DNA of 64,000 nt, from the NCBI RefSeq assembly GCF_900105315.1, contig NZ_LT629766.1:3782001-3846000 (forward strand). The letters run 5' to 3'. Source of the stretch: Brevibacterium siliguriense (GTDB lineage Bacteria > Actinomycetota > Actinomycetes > Actinomycetales > Brevibacteriaceae). The notes beneath the pieces were generated by a model. The model did not search any database and was not told the origin of the DNA. It worked only from the letters and a program-made list of their open reading frames with translations. Shown in pieces: positions 34,016-47,798 of this stretch. Made by a program: the position numbers and the translations under genes. Every line of letters begins with the position of its first letter. Position 1 is the first letter of the stretch.

Positions 34016-35722
34016 TCAGCTCTTGTTCTTCCGGCGGGCCAAGCCGATGGCTGTTCCGCCGCCGAGGATGAGCAGAGCGCCTGCAGCCAGACCGGTCAGT
34101 TCAGCACCGGTGCGCGGCATCGACGAGCCGCCTCCGGAACCGCCGGCTCCACCGGAGTCTCCTCCGTCCCCGCCACCGGACTCACCGCCAGTGACGACGA
34201 ATTCGCCTGACCGGCTGACGTCCATGCATTCGGCGATCACCTGGTACGTCCCGACGTAGTAAGCAGGGTCATCTCCGAGCCCGTAGACGTGGATTCCGGC
34301 TGCGCCCTCTTCATTGGCCGTTGCGGTCTGTTCGTAGAGCTTTTCCTTCTTGCCCTCTGACCACACCTCGAAATTCACATCGGCATCCGGGACGCATTTG
34401 TTGACCATCAGCTGCACACCTTGGTCTCGGTCGATGAAGTCCTCCCCTGAGATCGTCTCGGGGCTGATCGAGAGCTTCGGGTCGACGACGCTGCCGTCAT
34501 CGGTGACTGTGAACGTGGCCTCTGCGCTCTTGTCGCCGCATGAGGCCACGACGTTGAAGTCACCGACCCATGCTGTGCCGCCATCACCTTCGGGAAGGAA
34601 CTGGACGGATCCGGCTGCGTCCTCACCTGCTTTCTGGGTTTCTTCCCAGATCACGGTGTCGGGATTCTTCGCGGAGCTCACCTCGAACTTCACGTTGGAG
34701 TCGACGTGGCAGTTGACGAGAGTGATGTTGACACCATTCTCGAGGAATACGGCCAGCTTCTGGCTCTGTGGAGTGATGCTGAGATCCGCATCATCACCGT
34801 CCTCGTTCTCAGTGACCGAATACGTCGTCTCTGCCGTTGTGTCGCCGCACTTCGCCCTGACCACGAATTCACCGATCCATCCGTCGCCACCGGTGCCGGG
34901 CATGAAGGACGCAGAGACTGAACCGTCATCGCCGGCGGTCTTCGTCTCTTCCCAGATGTTCGTGTTCTCGCCCTTGCGGACGATGGTGACGGTCACATCT
35001 TCGCCCGGTTCGCAGCTGCTCACGGTGATGTCGACACCGTTGTCAAGATACGAATCGATCCCCTGGCTCTGCGGATCGACGCTGACGGACGCATCCGAAT
35101 CATCTTGGTTTTCGGTGATCTCCACGTTGCCGGTGAACGTCTTCGGCTCCTGGCCGTCACGGGCGACGGTCACGGTGACATCGACGACATCGCCGACCTT
35201 GAGCTCGGTATTGCCGCGGAGCTCTCCGTTGAACGTACCGTCGTTGTCGACGGTGATGGAACCGTTCTCACCGGGGCTGGCAGTCACGGTGTCTCCGGCT
35301 TTCAGACCGGTGATCGTGTAGGGGATGGCTTCAGCCGCCTCGTCGACCGGCATCGTTGACTGGTCGAGCGAGAACGAAGCGTCGATCGGGGCCGAGTCCT
35401 CGGTCGGTTCGTCCGATCCTTCGTCCGGATCTGCTGGCCCTTCGCCGTCACCGGGATCAGCCGCGTTCTCGTCGCCGACCGGATCAGTCGAGTCCTCACC
35501 GTCGCCTGGCTCTGCGGGTGTGCTGCCGTCGTCGGAATCAGCAGCGTCCTCACCGGGGTCCGTGGGCGGGTCCTCAGTCCCCGGGAATTCTGCGTCTCCG
35601 GATCCTGACGCCTGCACGACCGTCGCATCGGCTGAGCTGTCGTCGGCCAGCGCGACCGCCGGACTCACTCCTCCGATGGAGAGAGCCAGGGCGAACGTTG
35701 CCGCCATTGCCAACCGTTTCAT
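34016..35722 (-). CDS. Sortase-anchored (MPRTG) surface protein with repeated Ig-like domains
   Basis: 568-residue exported protein. Order: Sec signal (1 to about 26, MKRLAMAATFALALSIGGV); acidic D/E/P/G-rich stalk (about 27-105); domain A with YTITGLKAGDTVTASPGENG; three B repeats, each with an early cysteine after a hydrophobic strand (SSCEPGEDV, VNCHVDSNV, NKCVPDADV) and a late one (AKCGD, ASCGD, AECMD). Then a Gly/Ser-rich linker, the cell-wall sorting signal MPRTG (residues 535-539), a membrane segment and the RRKNKS tail. Cysteine pairs suggest a disulfide per repeat. M instead of L in the sorting motif is atypical. No sortase is in the window. Ligand unknown; adhesion or envelope structure are possible. 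Confidence 0.87.
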   Translation of the reverse strand: MKRLAMAATFALALSIGGVSPAVALADDSSADATVVQASGSGDAEFPGTEDPPTDPGEDAADSDDGSTPAEPGDGEDSTDPVGDENAADPGDGEGPADPDEGSDEPTEDSAPIDASFSLDQSTMPVDEAAEAIPYTITGLKAGDTVTASPGENGSITVDNDGTFNGELRGNTELKVGDVVDVTVTVARDGQEPKTFTGNVEITENQDDSDASVSVDPQSQGIDSYLDNGVDITVSSCEPGEDVTVTIVRKGENTNIWEETKTAGDDGSVSASFMPGTGGDGWIGEFVVRAKCGDTTAETTYSVTENEDGDDADLSITPQSQKLAVFLENGVNITLVNCHVDSNVKFEVSSAKNPDTVIWEETQKAGEDAAGSVQFLPEGDGGTAWVGDFNVVASCGDKSAEATFTVTDDGSVVDPKLSISPETISGEDFIDRDQGVQLMVNKCVPDADVNFEVWSEGKKEKLYEQTATANEEGAAGIHVYGLGDDPAYYVGTYQVIAECMDVSRSGEFVVTGGESGGGDGGDSGGAGGSGGGSSMPRTGAELTGLAAGALLILGGGTAIGLARRKNKS

Positions 35723-35772
35723 GATGGTCCTTCCAGAGTTCTGGCCGGTTGCCGTTTTCACTTGTGGCAAGG

Positions 35773-35825
35773 ACCATACGCAGGCGATGGGGTGCGCACG
35801 ACTTTAGTTCATTTAGGTCATGACA
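35773..35825 (-). promoter_or_regulatory. Promoter with TGTCATGACC element, upstream of the surface protein
   Basis: On the minus strand TGTCATGACC (35825-35816) is followed at 37 nt by TATGGT (35778-35773) in a CTGCGTATGGTC context, matching the layout upstream of the paralogue at 31991. A CATTTAGGTC repeat occurs at 35809 and again near 35989. Nothing gene-like is seen in 35826-36075. Confidence 0.5.
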
Positions 35826-36075
35826 GAAGTGATAGAGGTGTTTTGCCGAATGTTTATCACTTCGCAATACTGTTCGCGCATCCCGATTCCGGCACTCCGC
35901 CTATTCGCACCAGGTTCTGCACCCTCACCTGCGCAGCAACGTCGATTCGGCCACAGAGTTCCGCACGACAGCGTGGTCGGAGCTGTGTCACATTTAGGTC
36001 GTTCTCAGCGTTTTCGACTCAGAAAACGTTATGCCGGATTTTCGTTCTCCGCCAGATTTCTGCGGTGAATGCGAG

Positions 36076-36109
36076 GCAGGGTCCCCGTGCTCGAGCACGA
36101 GGACCCTGC
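36076..36109 (-). terminator. Stem-loop after the ABC exporter operon
   Basis: GCAGGGTCC (36076-36084) pairs with GGACCCTGC (36101-36109), extended by a CGTGCT/AGCACG inner stem. It lies 15 nt beyond the stop of the second exporter gene, with no T-run. Confidence 0.75.
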
Positions 36110-36124
36110 GACAGGACCCAACAG

Positions 36125-38254
36125 TCAGATCTGCGGGGAGGGACCGTCGTCCTCTGCCGGCGCCTCAGTGGTTTCACCTTCGGTATCAGGTCCGTCTGTG
36201 CCGTCACCTTCGGAAGCCGCAGTCTCGTCGACCGGCGCACCGACCTCCGGCTCTGCCTCGGCGAGCACCTCAGCGGTGAACTGCTCCTCAGCGTCCTCTC
36301 CGCGGAACTGCGACATGTACAACCGGTGGTAGGCGCCTTCGGCGGCAAGCAGCTGCTCGTGATTGCCGTGCTCGACGATCGCACCATCCTCCATCACAAG
36401 GATGGTGTGGGCGTCACGGATCGTCGACAGCCGGTGGGCGATGACGAACGAGGTCCGATCGGTCCGCAGGGCCGCCATCGCCTGCTGCACGAGCACCTCG
36501 GTGCGGGTGTCGACCGAGGAGGTCGCCTCATCGAGGATGAGCAGCGAGGGGTCGGCGAGGAAGGCTCGGGCGATGGTGATGAGCTGTCGTTCACCGGCCG
36601 AGACGCTTCCGCCGTCGGAGTCGATGATGGTGTCGTATCCATCGGGCAGCTGCCGGACGAATCGGTCGACCATCGTCGCCTTGGCGGCCGCGACCACTTC
36701 CTCGTCGGTGGCGCCCAACCGACCATAGCGGATGTTGTCGGCGATCGTGCCTTCGAACAGCCAGGCGTCCTGAAGCACCATGCCCACATGCGACCGGAGG
36801 TCGGCACGGCTGAGGTCGCGGGTGTCGATGCCGTCGAGGAAGATGGTTCCGCCCGTGATCTCGTAGAAGCGCATCACGAGGTTGACCAGAGTGGTCTTGC
36901 CGGCGCCGGTCGGGCCGACGATCGCCACTGTGTGTCCCGGTTCGGCGGTGAAGGACACCTTCTCGATGAGAGGCGCCTCCGGAGCGTAGCGGAAGCTCAC
37001 CTCGGAGAACTCGACCTTTCCCGGGGTGCGCGGGGGCAGCTCCTGCTGGACTTCGTCGGCGTCCTCCTCCTCGGCGTCGAGCAGCTCGAAAGTCCGTTCC
37101 GCCGAGGCGACACCGGACTGGAGCATATTCGCGACACCGGCCATCTCGGAGATCGGCTGCGAGAACTCACGGGAGTACTGGATGAACGCGGTCGCATCGC
37201 CGAGCGTCATCTGTCCGGTCGCCACCTTGAGGCCGCCGGCGACGGCGATGAGGACATAGCTGAGGTACGACACGAACTGCATCGAAGGCATGATCATGCC
37301 GGAGACGAACTGCGCTCCGGCCGATGCCTTGTACAGCGATTCGTTGCGACGGTCGAACTCCTCGAGCATGACTTCGTCCCGACCGAAGGCCCGGACGATG
37401 TCGAGGCCGGAGAACGACTCTTCGACGTGTCCGTTGACCTCACCGGTGTGCTTCCACTGCGCTTTGAACAGCTTCTGCGACCGGGTGCCGATGACACCGG
37501 CGATGATCGCCGACAGCGGCAGAGCGATGAGAGCCAGCAGTGCGAGCTGCCAGGACACGATGAACATCATCACGCCGATGCCGATGATCGTCAGCGCCGA
37601 CTGCACGAGCTGCGAGAACGCCTGCTGCAGGGCCTGCTGGATGTTGTCTACGTCGTTGGTCACTCGAGACATCACGTCGCCACGCTGCCGAGTGTCGAAG
37701 TAGCGCAGCGGCAGACGGTTGATCTTGCGTTCGATGTCCTCACGCAGTCGGTAGACCACGCGCATAACGAGGGCATTGAGGATGTACCCCTGCGCCCACA
37801 TCAGCATCGAGGCCACCAGGTACATGAGCAGGACGACAATGATGATCTGGCCGAGCGCAGTGAAGTCGATTCCCTGCCCGGGCACCACCTCGGCGGTGGA
37901 GAGCATATCGGCGAAGTCGTCGCGGCCTTCGGCTCGGGCACCGGCGATGATGTCGTCGATGTTCGCACCCTCGGGCAGCTGCGCACCGATGACTCCGGAG
38001 TAGACGACGTCCATCGCCTTGCCGAGCACCTTGGGAGCGATGACGGTGAGGACGACGGAACCGACGACGAGGGCGACGACACCGATCATGCCTTTCTTCT
38101 CACTCGCCATGAGTCCGAACAGGCGTTTGACGGAAGGCCAGAAGTGCTTGGCCTTGCGCGGAGGTGTGCCGCCGCTCATCTCGAGCTCTTCGCCGCTGGG
38201 GATATATTCGTCTTCCGCTGCCACCACGGTTTCTGTCGAGGTGTCATTGGCCAT
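36125..38254 (-). CDS. Heterodimeric ABC exporter subunit, membrane-ATPase, canonical Walker B
   Basis: 709-residue half-transporter: six membrane helices (about 50-385) and an ATPase domain (about 430-670). Walker A is GPTGAGKTT and Walker B LLILDEATSSVD carries the catalytic glutamate, but the signature reads VSAGERQLIT, a weak form of LSGGQ. The acidic C-terminal tail (about 675-709) is non-conserved. With the partner gene 1 nt upstream it forms a heterodimer with one canonical and one degenerate ATP site, as in TM287/288-like exporters of drugs or lipids. Cargo unknown. GAGGTGAAC precedes the start. Confidence 0.92.
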   Translation of the reverse strand: MANDTSTETVVAAEDEYIPSGEELEMSGGTPPRKAKHFWPSVKRLFGLMASEKKGMIGVVALVVGSVVLTVIAPKVLGKAMDVVYSGVIGAQLPEGANIDDIIAGARAEGRDDFADMLSTAEVVPGQGIDFTALGQIIIVVLLMYLVASMLMWAQGYILNALVMRVVYRLREDIERKINRLPLRYFDTRQRGDVMSRVTNDVDNIQQALQQAFSQLVQSALTIIGIGVMMFIVSWQLALLALIALPLSAIIAGVIGTRSQKLFKAQWKHTGEVNGHVEESFSGLDIVRAFGRDEVMLEEFDRRNESLYKASAGAQFVSGMIMPSMQFVSYLSYVLIAVAGGLKVATGQMTLGDATAFIQYSREFSQPISEMAGVANMLQSGVASAERTFELLDAEEEDADEVQQELPPRTPGKVEFSEVSFRYAPEAPLIEKVSFTAEPGHTVAIVGPTGAGKTTLVNLVMRFYEITGGTIFLDGIDTRDLSRADLRSHVGMVLQDAWLFEGTIADNIRYGRLGATDEEVVAAAKATMVDRFVRQLPDGYDTIIDSDGGSVSAGERQLITIARAFLADPSLLILDEATSSVDTRTEVLVQQAMAALRTDRTSFVIAHRLSTIRDAHTILVMEDGAIVEHGNHEQLLAAEGAYHRLYMSQFRGEDAEEQFTAEVLAEAEPEVGAPVDETAASEGDGTDGPDTEGETTEAPAEDDGPSPQI

Positions 38255-38255
38255 G

Positions 38256-39989
38256 TCAGTTCACCTCTTCCGTGGTCAGCTGCGATTCGATGATCTCGCG
38301 GTAGGTCGGGTTCGTCTCGGCGAGTTCCTCATGAGTGCCGCGACCGACGATCTTCCCAGCCTCGAGGACGATGATCTGATCAGCGTCCCGGATCGTCGAC
38401 ACGCGTTGGGCGACGACGATGACGGTGGCATCCCCCGTCGACTCGTCGAGGGCCGCCCGCAGCCGTGCGTCGGTGGCGACGTCGAGAGCGGAGAACGAAT
38501 CGTCGAACACGTAGATCCGCGGCTTCACCGTCAGGGCTCTGGCGATGCACAGACGCTGACGCTGCCCGCCGGAATAGTTCGTGCCTCCCTGGGCGACGCG
38601 CTCTTCAAGCTGATCGTTCTTCTCGGCCACGAAGCCATCGGCCTGAGCGATGCGCAGAGCCTCCCACAGCTCTTCGTCAGTAGCGTCCTCATTGCCGAAG
38701 CGCAGGTTCGAAGCGATCGTCCCGGAGAACAGGTACGGCTTCTGCGGCACCAGGCCGATGAGCTGTGCCAGCTGGTGGCGGTTGAACTCGGTGACAGGGT
38801 TTCCGTCGATGAAGATCTCGCCTGCCTGCGGATCGATGAGTCTGGGGATGAGATTGACGATCGTGGACTTGCCCGAACCAGTCGATCCGATGATGGCGGT
38901 GGTCGTTCCGGGCTGGGCAGTGAAGGTCAAACCTTCCAGCACGGGCTCCTCGGCGCCGGGGTATCCGAAGGTGACATTGCGGAATTCGAGCTCACCGCGG
39001 CCGGGCAGATCCGTGACACCGGCCGGGATTGTCATCGTGCTTCGGGTGCCGAGGATCTCTGAGATGCGTTCGGCGCAGACGACGGCGCGCGGAATCATCA
39101 TCATCATGAATACGCCCATCATCACGGCCACGAGGATCTGCAGCAGGTATTGGAGGAACGCGGTCAGCGATCCCACTTCCATCTGTCCGGCATCGACGCG
39201 GTGACCGCCGAACCACAGGACGGCTGCAGTTGCGAGGTGGAGGATCATCATGATGGCGGGGAACATGAGGACGAACAGATTGCCGACCTTGACCGAGGTT
39301 TCGGTCAGAGCACGGTTGGCATCGGCGTAGCGGTCGGTCTCGAAGGGTTCACGGACGAAGGCGCGGATGACGCGGATGCCGGTGATCTGTTCGCGCAGAA
39401 CGCCGTTGATATCGTCGACCTGGTCCTGCATGCGGCGGAACAGCGGCATGAGGAGGTAGACGAGGATGGCGACGACGATGAACAGGACCGGCACGGAGAC
39501 CCACACCAGCCAGGACAGCCCGGCGTCTTCACGCAGGGCCATGATGATGCCGCCGATGCACATGATCGGTGTCGAGACCATGAAGTTCAGGGTCATGAGC
39601 ACCAGCATCTGAACCTGTTGGACGTCGTTGGTGTTCCGGGTGATGAGGGTGGCGGACCCGAATTTTCCGACTTCGAGCATCGACAGGTCATCGACCTGCC
39701 GGTAGATGGCTCTGCGGAGGTCACGACCGACGCCCATTCCCGTGCGGGCGCCGAAGTAGATCGCGGTGATTGCTGTGACGACCTGCACGAAGCAGACGAG
39801 CAGCATCGTCATGCCCGTCGACCAGATGAAGTCGGTGTCTCCCTTGGCGACACCTTCATCGATGATTCGAGCATTGAGGCTGGGAAGGTACAGCGCTGCT
39901 ATGGTCGAGGCCAATTGCAGGATGACGACGAGAAAGATGAACGGCCAGTAGTTTTTGGCGTATTTCAGGGACAGGCGGAGTAGTGCCAC
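38256..39989 (-). CDS. Heterodimeric ABC exporter subunit, degenerate Walker B
   Basis: 577-residue half-transporter with six membrane helices (first: WPFIFLVVILQLASTIAALYL) and an ATPase domain from about residue 335. Walker A GSTGSGKST and signature YSGGQRQRLCIARAL are good, but Walker B reads YVFDDSFSALD: aspartate replaces the catalytic glutamate. Its partner supplies the glutamate but has a weak signature, so the two subunits complement each other exactly as in heterodimeric exporters. GTG 39989 is the start. A TGTTGCG-AAG-CGCAACA palindrome lies 45 nt upstream and may be an operator. Confidence 0.92.
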   Translation of the reverse strand: MALLRLSLKYAKNYWPFIFLVVILQLASTIAALYLPSLNARIIDEGVAKGDTDFIWSTGMTMLLVCFVQVVTAITAIYFGARTGMGVGRDLRRAIYRQVDDLSMLEVGKFGSATLITRNTNDVQQVQMLVLMTLNFMVSTPIMCIGGIIMALREDAGLSWLVWVSVPVLFIVVAILVYLLMPLFRRMQDQVDDINGVLREQITGIRVIRAFVREPFETDRYADANRALTETSVKVGNLFVLMFPAIMMILHLATAAVLWFGGHRVDAGQMEVGSLTAFLQYLLQILVAVMMGVFMMMMIPRAVVCAERISEILGTRSTMTIPAGVTDLPGRGELEFRNVTFGYPGAEEPVLEGLTFTAQPGTTTAIIGSTGSGKSTIVNLIPRLIDPQAGEIFIDGNPVTEFNRHQLAQLIGLVPQKPYLFSGTIASNLRFGNEDATDEELWEALRIAQADGFVAEKNDQLEERVAQGGTNYSGGQRQRLCIARALTVKPRIYVFDDSFSALDVATDARLRAALDESTGDATVIVVAQRVSTIRDADQIIVLEAGKIVGRGTHEELAETNPTYREIIESQLTTEEVN

Positions 39990-40033
39990 GTTGAACGTCC
40001 TGAGTGAAGAGTGGCTGACAATTGAGTCGTGAG

Positions 40034-40050
40034 TGTTGCGAAGCGCAACA
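40034..40050. promoter_or_regulatory. Palindromic operator candidate upstream of ABC exporter operon
   Basis: TGTTGCG-AAG-CGCAACA, a perfect 7-bp inverted repeat with a 3-nt centre, 45 nt before the exporter start. The form resembles MarR/TetR-type operators, which often control drug exporters. No such regulator gene is adjacent, so a distant regulator would be needed. Confidence 0.6.
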
Positions 40051-40205
40051 AACTACCTTACATGGATTCTCCTCCCAGAGATAGATGATCGGGGCGGCGG
40101 ATCGGGCTCTTCAGTTGAGACCTCTACCTCATCATGAGGCACTGACACGGGCTTCGCACCGCGTGCCTCCTCGATTCTCGGGCGCTCCCGCATACGCTTG
40201 AAAGC

Positions 40206-41318
40206 ATGAGCTCAACTCTGCAGGATCTGGTCAATCGCGCCGTCTTCTATTCGACGGAGGTGCAGACGCATTTCGGTGCGCTCATCTCCGACGCCGAGTG
40301 GGAAGTCGACTTCAGCTCCGACCCGCACCTGACGTTCACGTCGGCCGACGGCGCCGTCCTGCGCACCCGGCCGCATCTGCTCGGTTCGGAGTCCGACCGG
40401 GAGAAGACGTGGCTGTGGGGGTGGGAGAACGTCAATGACTTCCCCGATGCTGTCGTGGGCCTGTCCCACGAGGTGCGCAAGTTCGGTGCCGCGGAAGAGG
40501 TCACCGAGCTCACGACCCCCGAGATCTCCCTCGATGAGGAACTCGCTCTGCGTCTGACCCTGGCGTCGAAGGAAGCCACCGACAATTGGGCCCACTATCC
40601 TGCCGCCGCTGGTGCCGGTACAACTGTGTGGCTCCTCGTCGAAGCCGCCGAGATCGCGCTGCCCACACCGCAGGTCAAGGTGTCTGTGCGGGCACTCATG
40701 CAGGGGTTGACGCAGACGACAGTCACCGACCACCGGGCGGCCATCGAGTCGTACGTCGCCAAGCGCGGAATTCCGACGGCGGACCTCCCCGAGGGCGGCA
40801 TGCGGATGCTGTTCGCCGACGGCTCCGCGGATCTGTCGTTCGACGATCAGCGACGCATCTCCAACTGCGACCTGAATGCGCCCCTCGAGGGCGAGGCTGC
40901 CGAGCAGTTCGCCGCCGCTGCGGGGTCCACCGGCACCCCCACCGAGGCGGCCGCCTCCTCCCGTACGCCAGGCTCGGCCTCCGCTCCCGCCGCGGAGGAA
41001 GCTGCGGCACCAGCTGCGACGGCACCTTCGGCTCCCGCGCCCGCTCCGGTGGAGGAACCGTCCCGGACGGAAACCCAGCCGGTCGAGGAACCCGCCGCTG
41101 AGGCGACCCCAACGGCCGAGACCCAGGCCGACGACGCTGCAGAGCCCGCAGCGGAGGCTGCAGACGCTTCGACACAGGACAAGCAGCCGGAGGTCGAGCA
41201 GTCGGCAGGAGACGAACCTGTTGAGCCCGCTGCGGCGAAGACTCCGATCGAGGAAGAGCCTGCCAAGGAGGCCAAGCCGAAGAAGAAGGGGCTGTTCTCG
41301 AAGCTGTTCGGGCGCTGA
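40206..41318 (+). CDS. Hypothetical protein: folded N-terminal domain, Pro/Ala/Glu-rich tail
   Basis: 370 residues. Residues 1 to about 225 form a globular domain (DLVNRAVFYSTEVQTHFG, WLWGWENVNDFP, STYV-like strands) resembling the DUF6882-type proteins of actinobacteria. Residues about 235-350 are a low-complexity P/A/E/T tail that looks disordered. The protein ends KPKKKGLFSKLFGR, a polybasic, amphipathic tip seen in several unrelated actinobacterial proteins and possibly a membrane- or partner-binding tag. Function unknown. ATG 40206 has TACGCT 7 nt upstream (leaderless). It ends at a bidirectional terminator. Confidence 0.75.
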   Translation: MSSTLQDLVNRAVFYSTEVQTHFGALISDAEWEVDFSSDPHLTFTSADGAVLRTRPHLLGSESDREKTWLWGWENVNDFPDAVVGLSHEVRKFGAAEEVTELTTPEISLDEELALRLTLASKEATDNWAHYPAAAGAGTTVWLLVEAAEIALPTPQVKVSVRALMQGLTQTTVTDHRAAIESYVAKRGIPTADLPEGGMRMLFADGSADLSFDDQRRISNCDLNAPLEGEAAEQFAAAAGSTGTPTEAAASSRTPGSASAPAAEEAAAPAATAPSAPAPAPVEEPSRTETQPVEEPAAEATPTAETQADDAAEPAAEAADASTQDKQPEVEQSAGDEPVEPAAAKTPIEEEPAKEAKPKKKGLFSKLFGR

Positions 41319-41355
41319 AACACCAACGAGCTGGTAGATCACCGGCATCACCTTT

Positions 41356-41381
41356 GGGACCCCGCCGATCGGTGGGGTCCC
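41356..41381. terminator. Bidirectional stem-loop between convergent genes
   Basis: GGGACCCC (41356-41363) pairs with GGGGTCCC (41374-41381) around a self-complementary CCGATCGG core. It sits between the 370-aa gene and the convergent 96-aa gene, 37 nt past the former. Confidence 0.75.
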
Positions 41382-41398
41382 TCACGATTCATCGGCTT

Positions 41399-41689
41399 TC
41401 AGCGATTGACAGGTGTCTCGGGGCCCCACCGGAAGCCACGGCTGAAGAGGAACCGTCGCTCTTCATCGTTGCGCAGCTTCAGTTCCGCGTCGTCCGATTG
41501 CAGCGAGAACGCCCTCGCCCCCGTCTTCGAGTACCGGCACTCGACTGTGCCGATGGAGTCACGAATCAGCCCCTGAGCACCTTTGCGAACCGGGTAGAAC
41601 TCTGCTGTGATGACCACCCCATCGACTATGAACACACGGACAACGATCTCCATGTCACCAGCCACGAGGCACTCCGACGCTTCCTCCAC
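41399..41689 (-). CDS. Hypothetical protein (gene X), left end of the rRNA-operon repeat
   Basis: 96-residue reading frame with coding-like composition, for example MEIVVRVFIVDGVVITAEFYPV and a basic C-terminal half ending GFRWGPETPVNR. No family recognised. The start is uncertain: GTG 41689 has GGGGAG immediately upstream, and an internal ATG at 41653 is an alternative. A convergent terminator at 41356-41381 supports a real transcript. Its first 34 codons lie inside the 6.13-kb repeat, and in the second copy the frame is cut at codon 35 (49397-49606). The gene therefore probably pre-dates the duplication. Confidence 0.5.
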   Translation of the reverse strand: MEEASECLVAGDMEIVVRVFIVDGVVITAEFYPVRKGAQGLIRDSIGTVECRYSKTGARAFSLQSDDAELKLRNDEERRFLFSRGFRWGPETPVNR

Positions 41690-41701
41690 CTCCCCTGGTT
41701 G

Positions 41702-41757
41702 CTACCTGACGGGGGCCCAGCAACCCCGCGCCAGGTAGCTGGGCCCCCGCCAAGTAG
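41702..41757. repeat. Dispersed 56-bp palindrome, copy 2 (imperfect)
   Basis: Same length and consensus as the perfect palindrome at 11042-11097 (CTACCTGACGG, GGCCCAGCAACC, then GGTAGCTGGGCC and a decayed right arm ending CCAAGTAG). Arms mismatch at several places. It lies between the rRNA terminator and gene X. Confidence 0.9.
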
Positions 41758-41803
41758 CACCAACCACCACACAACCCACCCAACACACTCATTCGTGAAT
41801 ACA

Positions 41804-41840
41804 GTGATGGCCCCGCCCAAAAACTGGACGAGGCCATCAC
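41804..41840 (-). terminator. Terminator of rrnA
   Basis: On the minus strand GTGATGGCCTCGTCCA pairs with TGGGCGGGGCCATCAC (two G-U wobbles) around a GTTTT loop, 11 nt beyond the 5S end. It is followed by TGTATTC, a weak T-rich stretch. Confidence 0.85.
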
Positions 41841-41850
41841 CCCAAAAAGA

Positions 41851-41972
41851 ATATTGCGGCAGTCACTTACTCTCCCACAACCACCAAGTTGCAGTACCAT
41901 CAGCGCGAATGGGCTTAGCTACCGGGATCGGAACGGTTAACCGGGCGTTTCCCCACCACTATCACCACCGCA
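41851..41972 (-). rRNA. rrf: 5S ribosomal RNA, rrnA
   Basis: About 120 nt. Read on the minus strand, it has the 5S core GGGGAAACGCCCGGT, AGCTAAGCCC and GATGGTACTGCA, with 5' GCGGTGGTGATAG pairing with 3' GTGACTGCCGC. Ends are approximate. It lies about 200 nt after 23S in the standard 16S-23S-5S order. Confidence 0.93.
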
Positions 41973-42169
41973 AAACCAACAAACCACCACCACAACCCCA
42001 CACAAGGTCATCAGCGGTAATGGTCCAAGAACCGCACAGCGAACGCGAACACCAAAAAACCTATGCAACATGCACACCCACAACGGGGCATGAACTCTTC
42101 CAGCCACAACTAGAAAAGACTACTCACAAAACAAACTCGCACACACACCAACCCCAACAAAAAGAAAGT

Positions 42170-47226
<5,057 letters not shown>

Positions 47227-47675
47227 AAAAAATTATGTTACGAATGAATCCCAGCAAGACAGCCAACACACGACCACGGGGTGATCGCAGTTGACCAAAA
47301 AATACTCCCAACCAAACACGAAGACCACCCCACCACATGCGGACGGTTCAGCGAAGAACCACCCACACCAGGGTGAACCATGTTCGATCAGGTGATTGTC
47401 TCACCAGAAAAATACATGTTCTGGCATCACAACTTGTTCAAACAAACACGCTATTGGATTCTCAAACCACAAACACACACCCATCACCACACCACACAAA
47501 AACAGCATGTTCACTGGGGGTATCAGTTTCATTTTCCGCTGCCCACCCGATGTTCTGACCCCCGGATCAAACCGTGTTTGTCCTGGTCAGACCCGGTAGA
47601 AACCCTGTCTCAGTGACGGTGTTTCCGGCGGGGCAACGAGATATAACTCTAGACCAGGCAAACCCGACCACGCAA
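47227..47675 (-). promoter_or_regulatory. rrnA promoter and leader
   Basis: The leader of about 410 nt has no gene. On the minus strand a promoter reads TTGCGT (47675-47670), 18 nt, then TAGAGT (47651-47646). The leader carries GGTTTGAGAATCCAATAG near 47456-47473, matching the spacer motif used in processing and antitermination. Because the repeat ends at 47714, both operons carry the same promoter. hipA ends 85 nt upstream of the repeat edge and points into this promoter. Confidence 0.65.
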
Positions 47676-47798
47676 ATCCAAAACCGACTTTCCCCACGTG
47701 ACACCCACCACACGATCCTCGGCGCACAATGGTGCCCCTTGCGAAGAGGCCGGCTGAGTCCCAGTCTCTTCGACTGCCGAGCCCGAATACCGAGCGAT

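Noticed and set aside
35762..38293. 843-codon plus-strand frame over the ABC exporter gene
   Set aside because: Out-of-frame shadow of the exporter with H/D/E/R-rich low-complexity translation.
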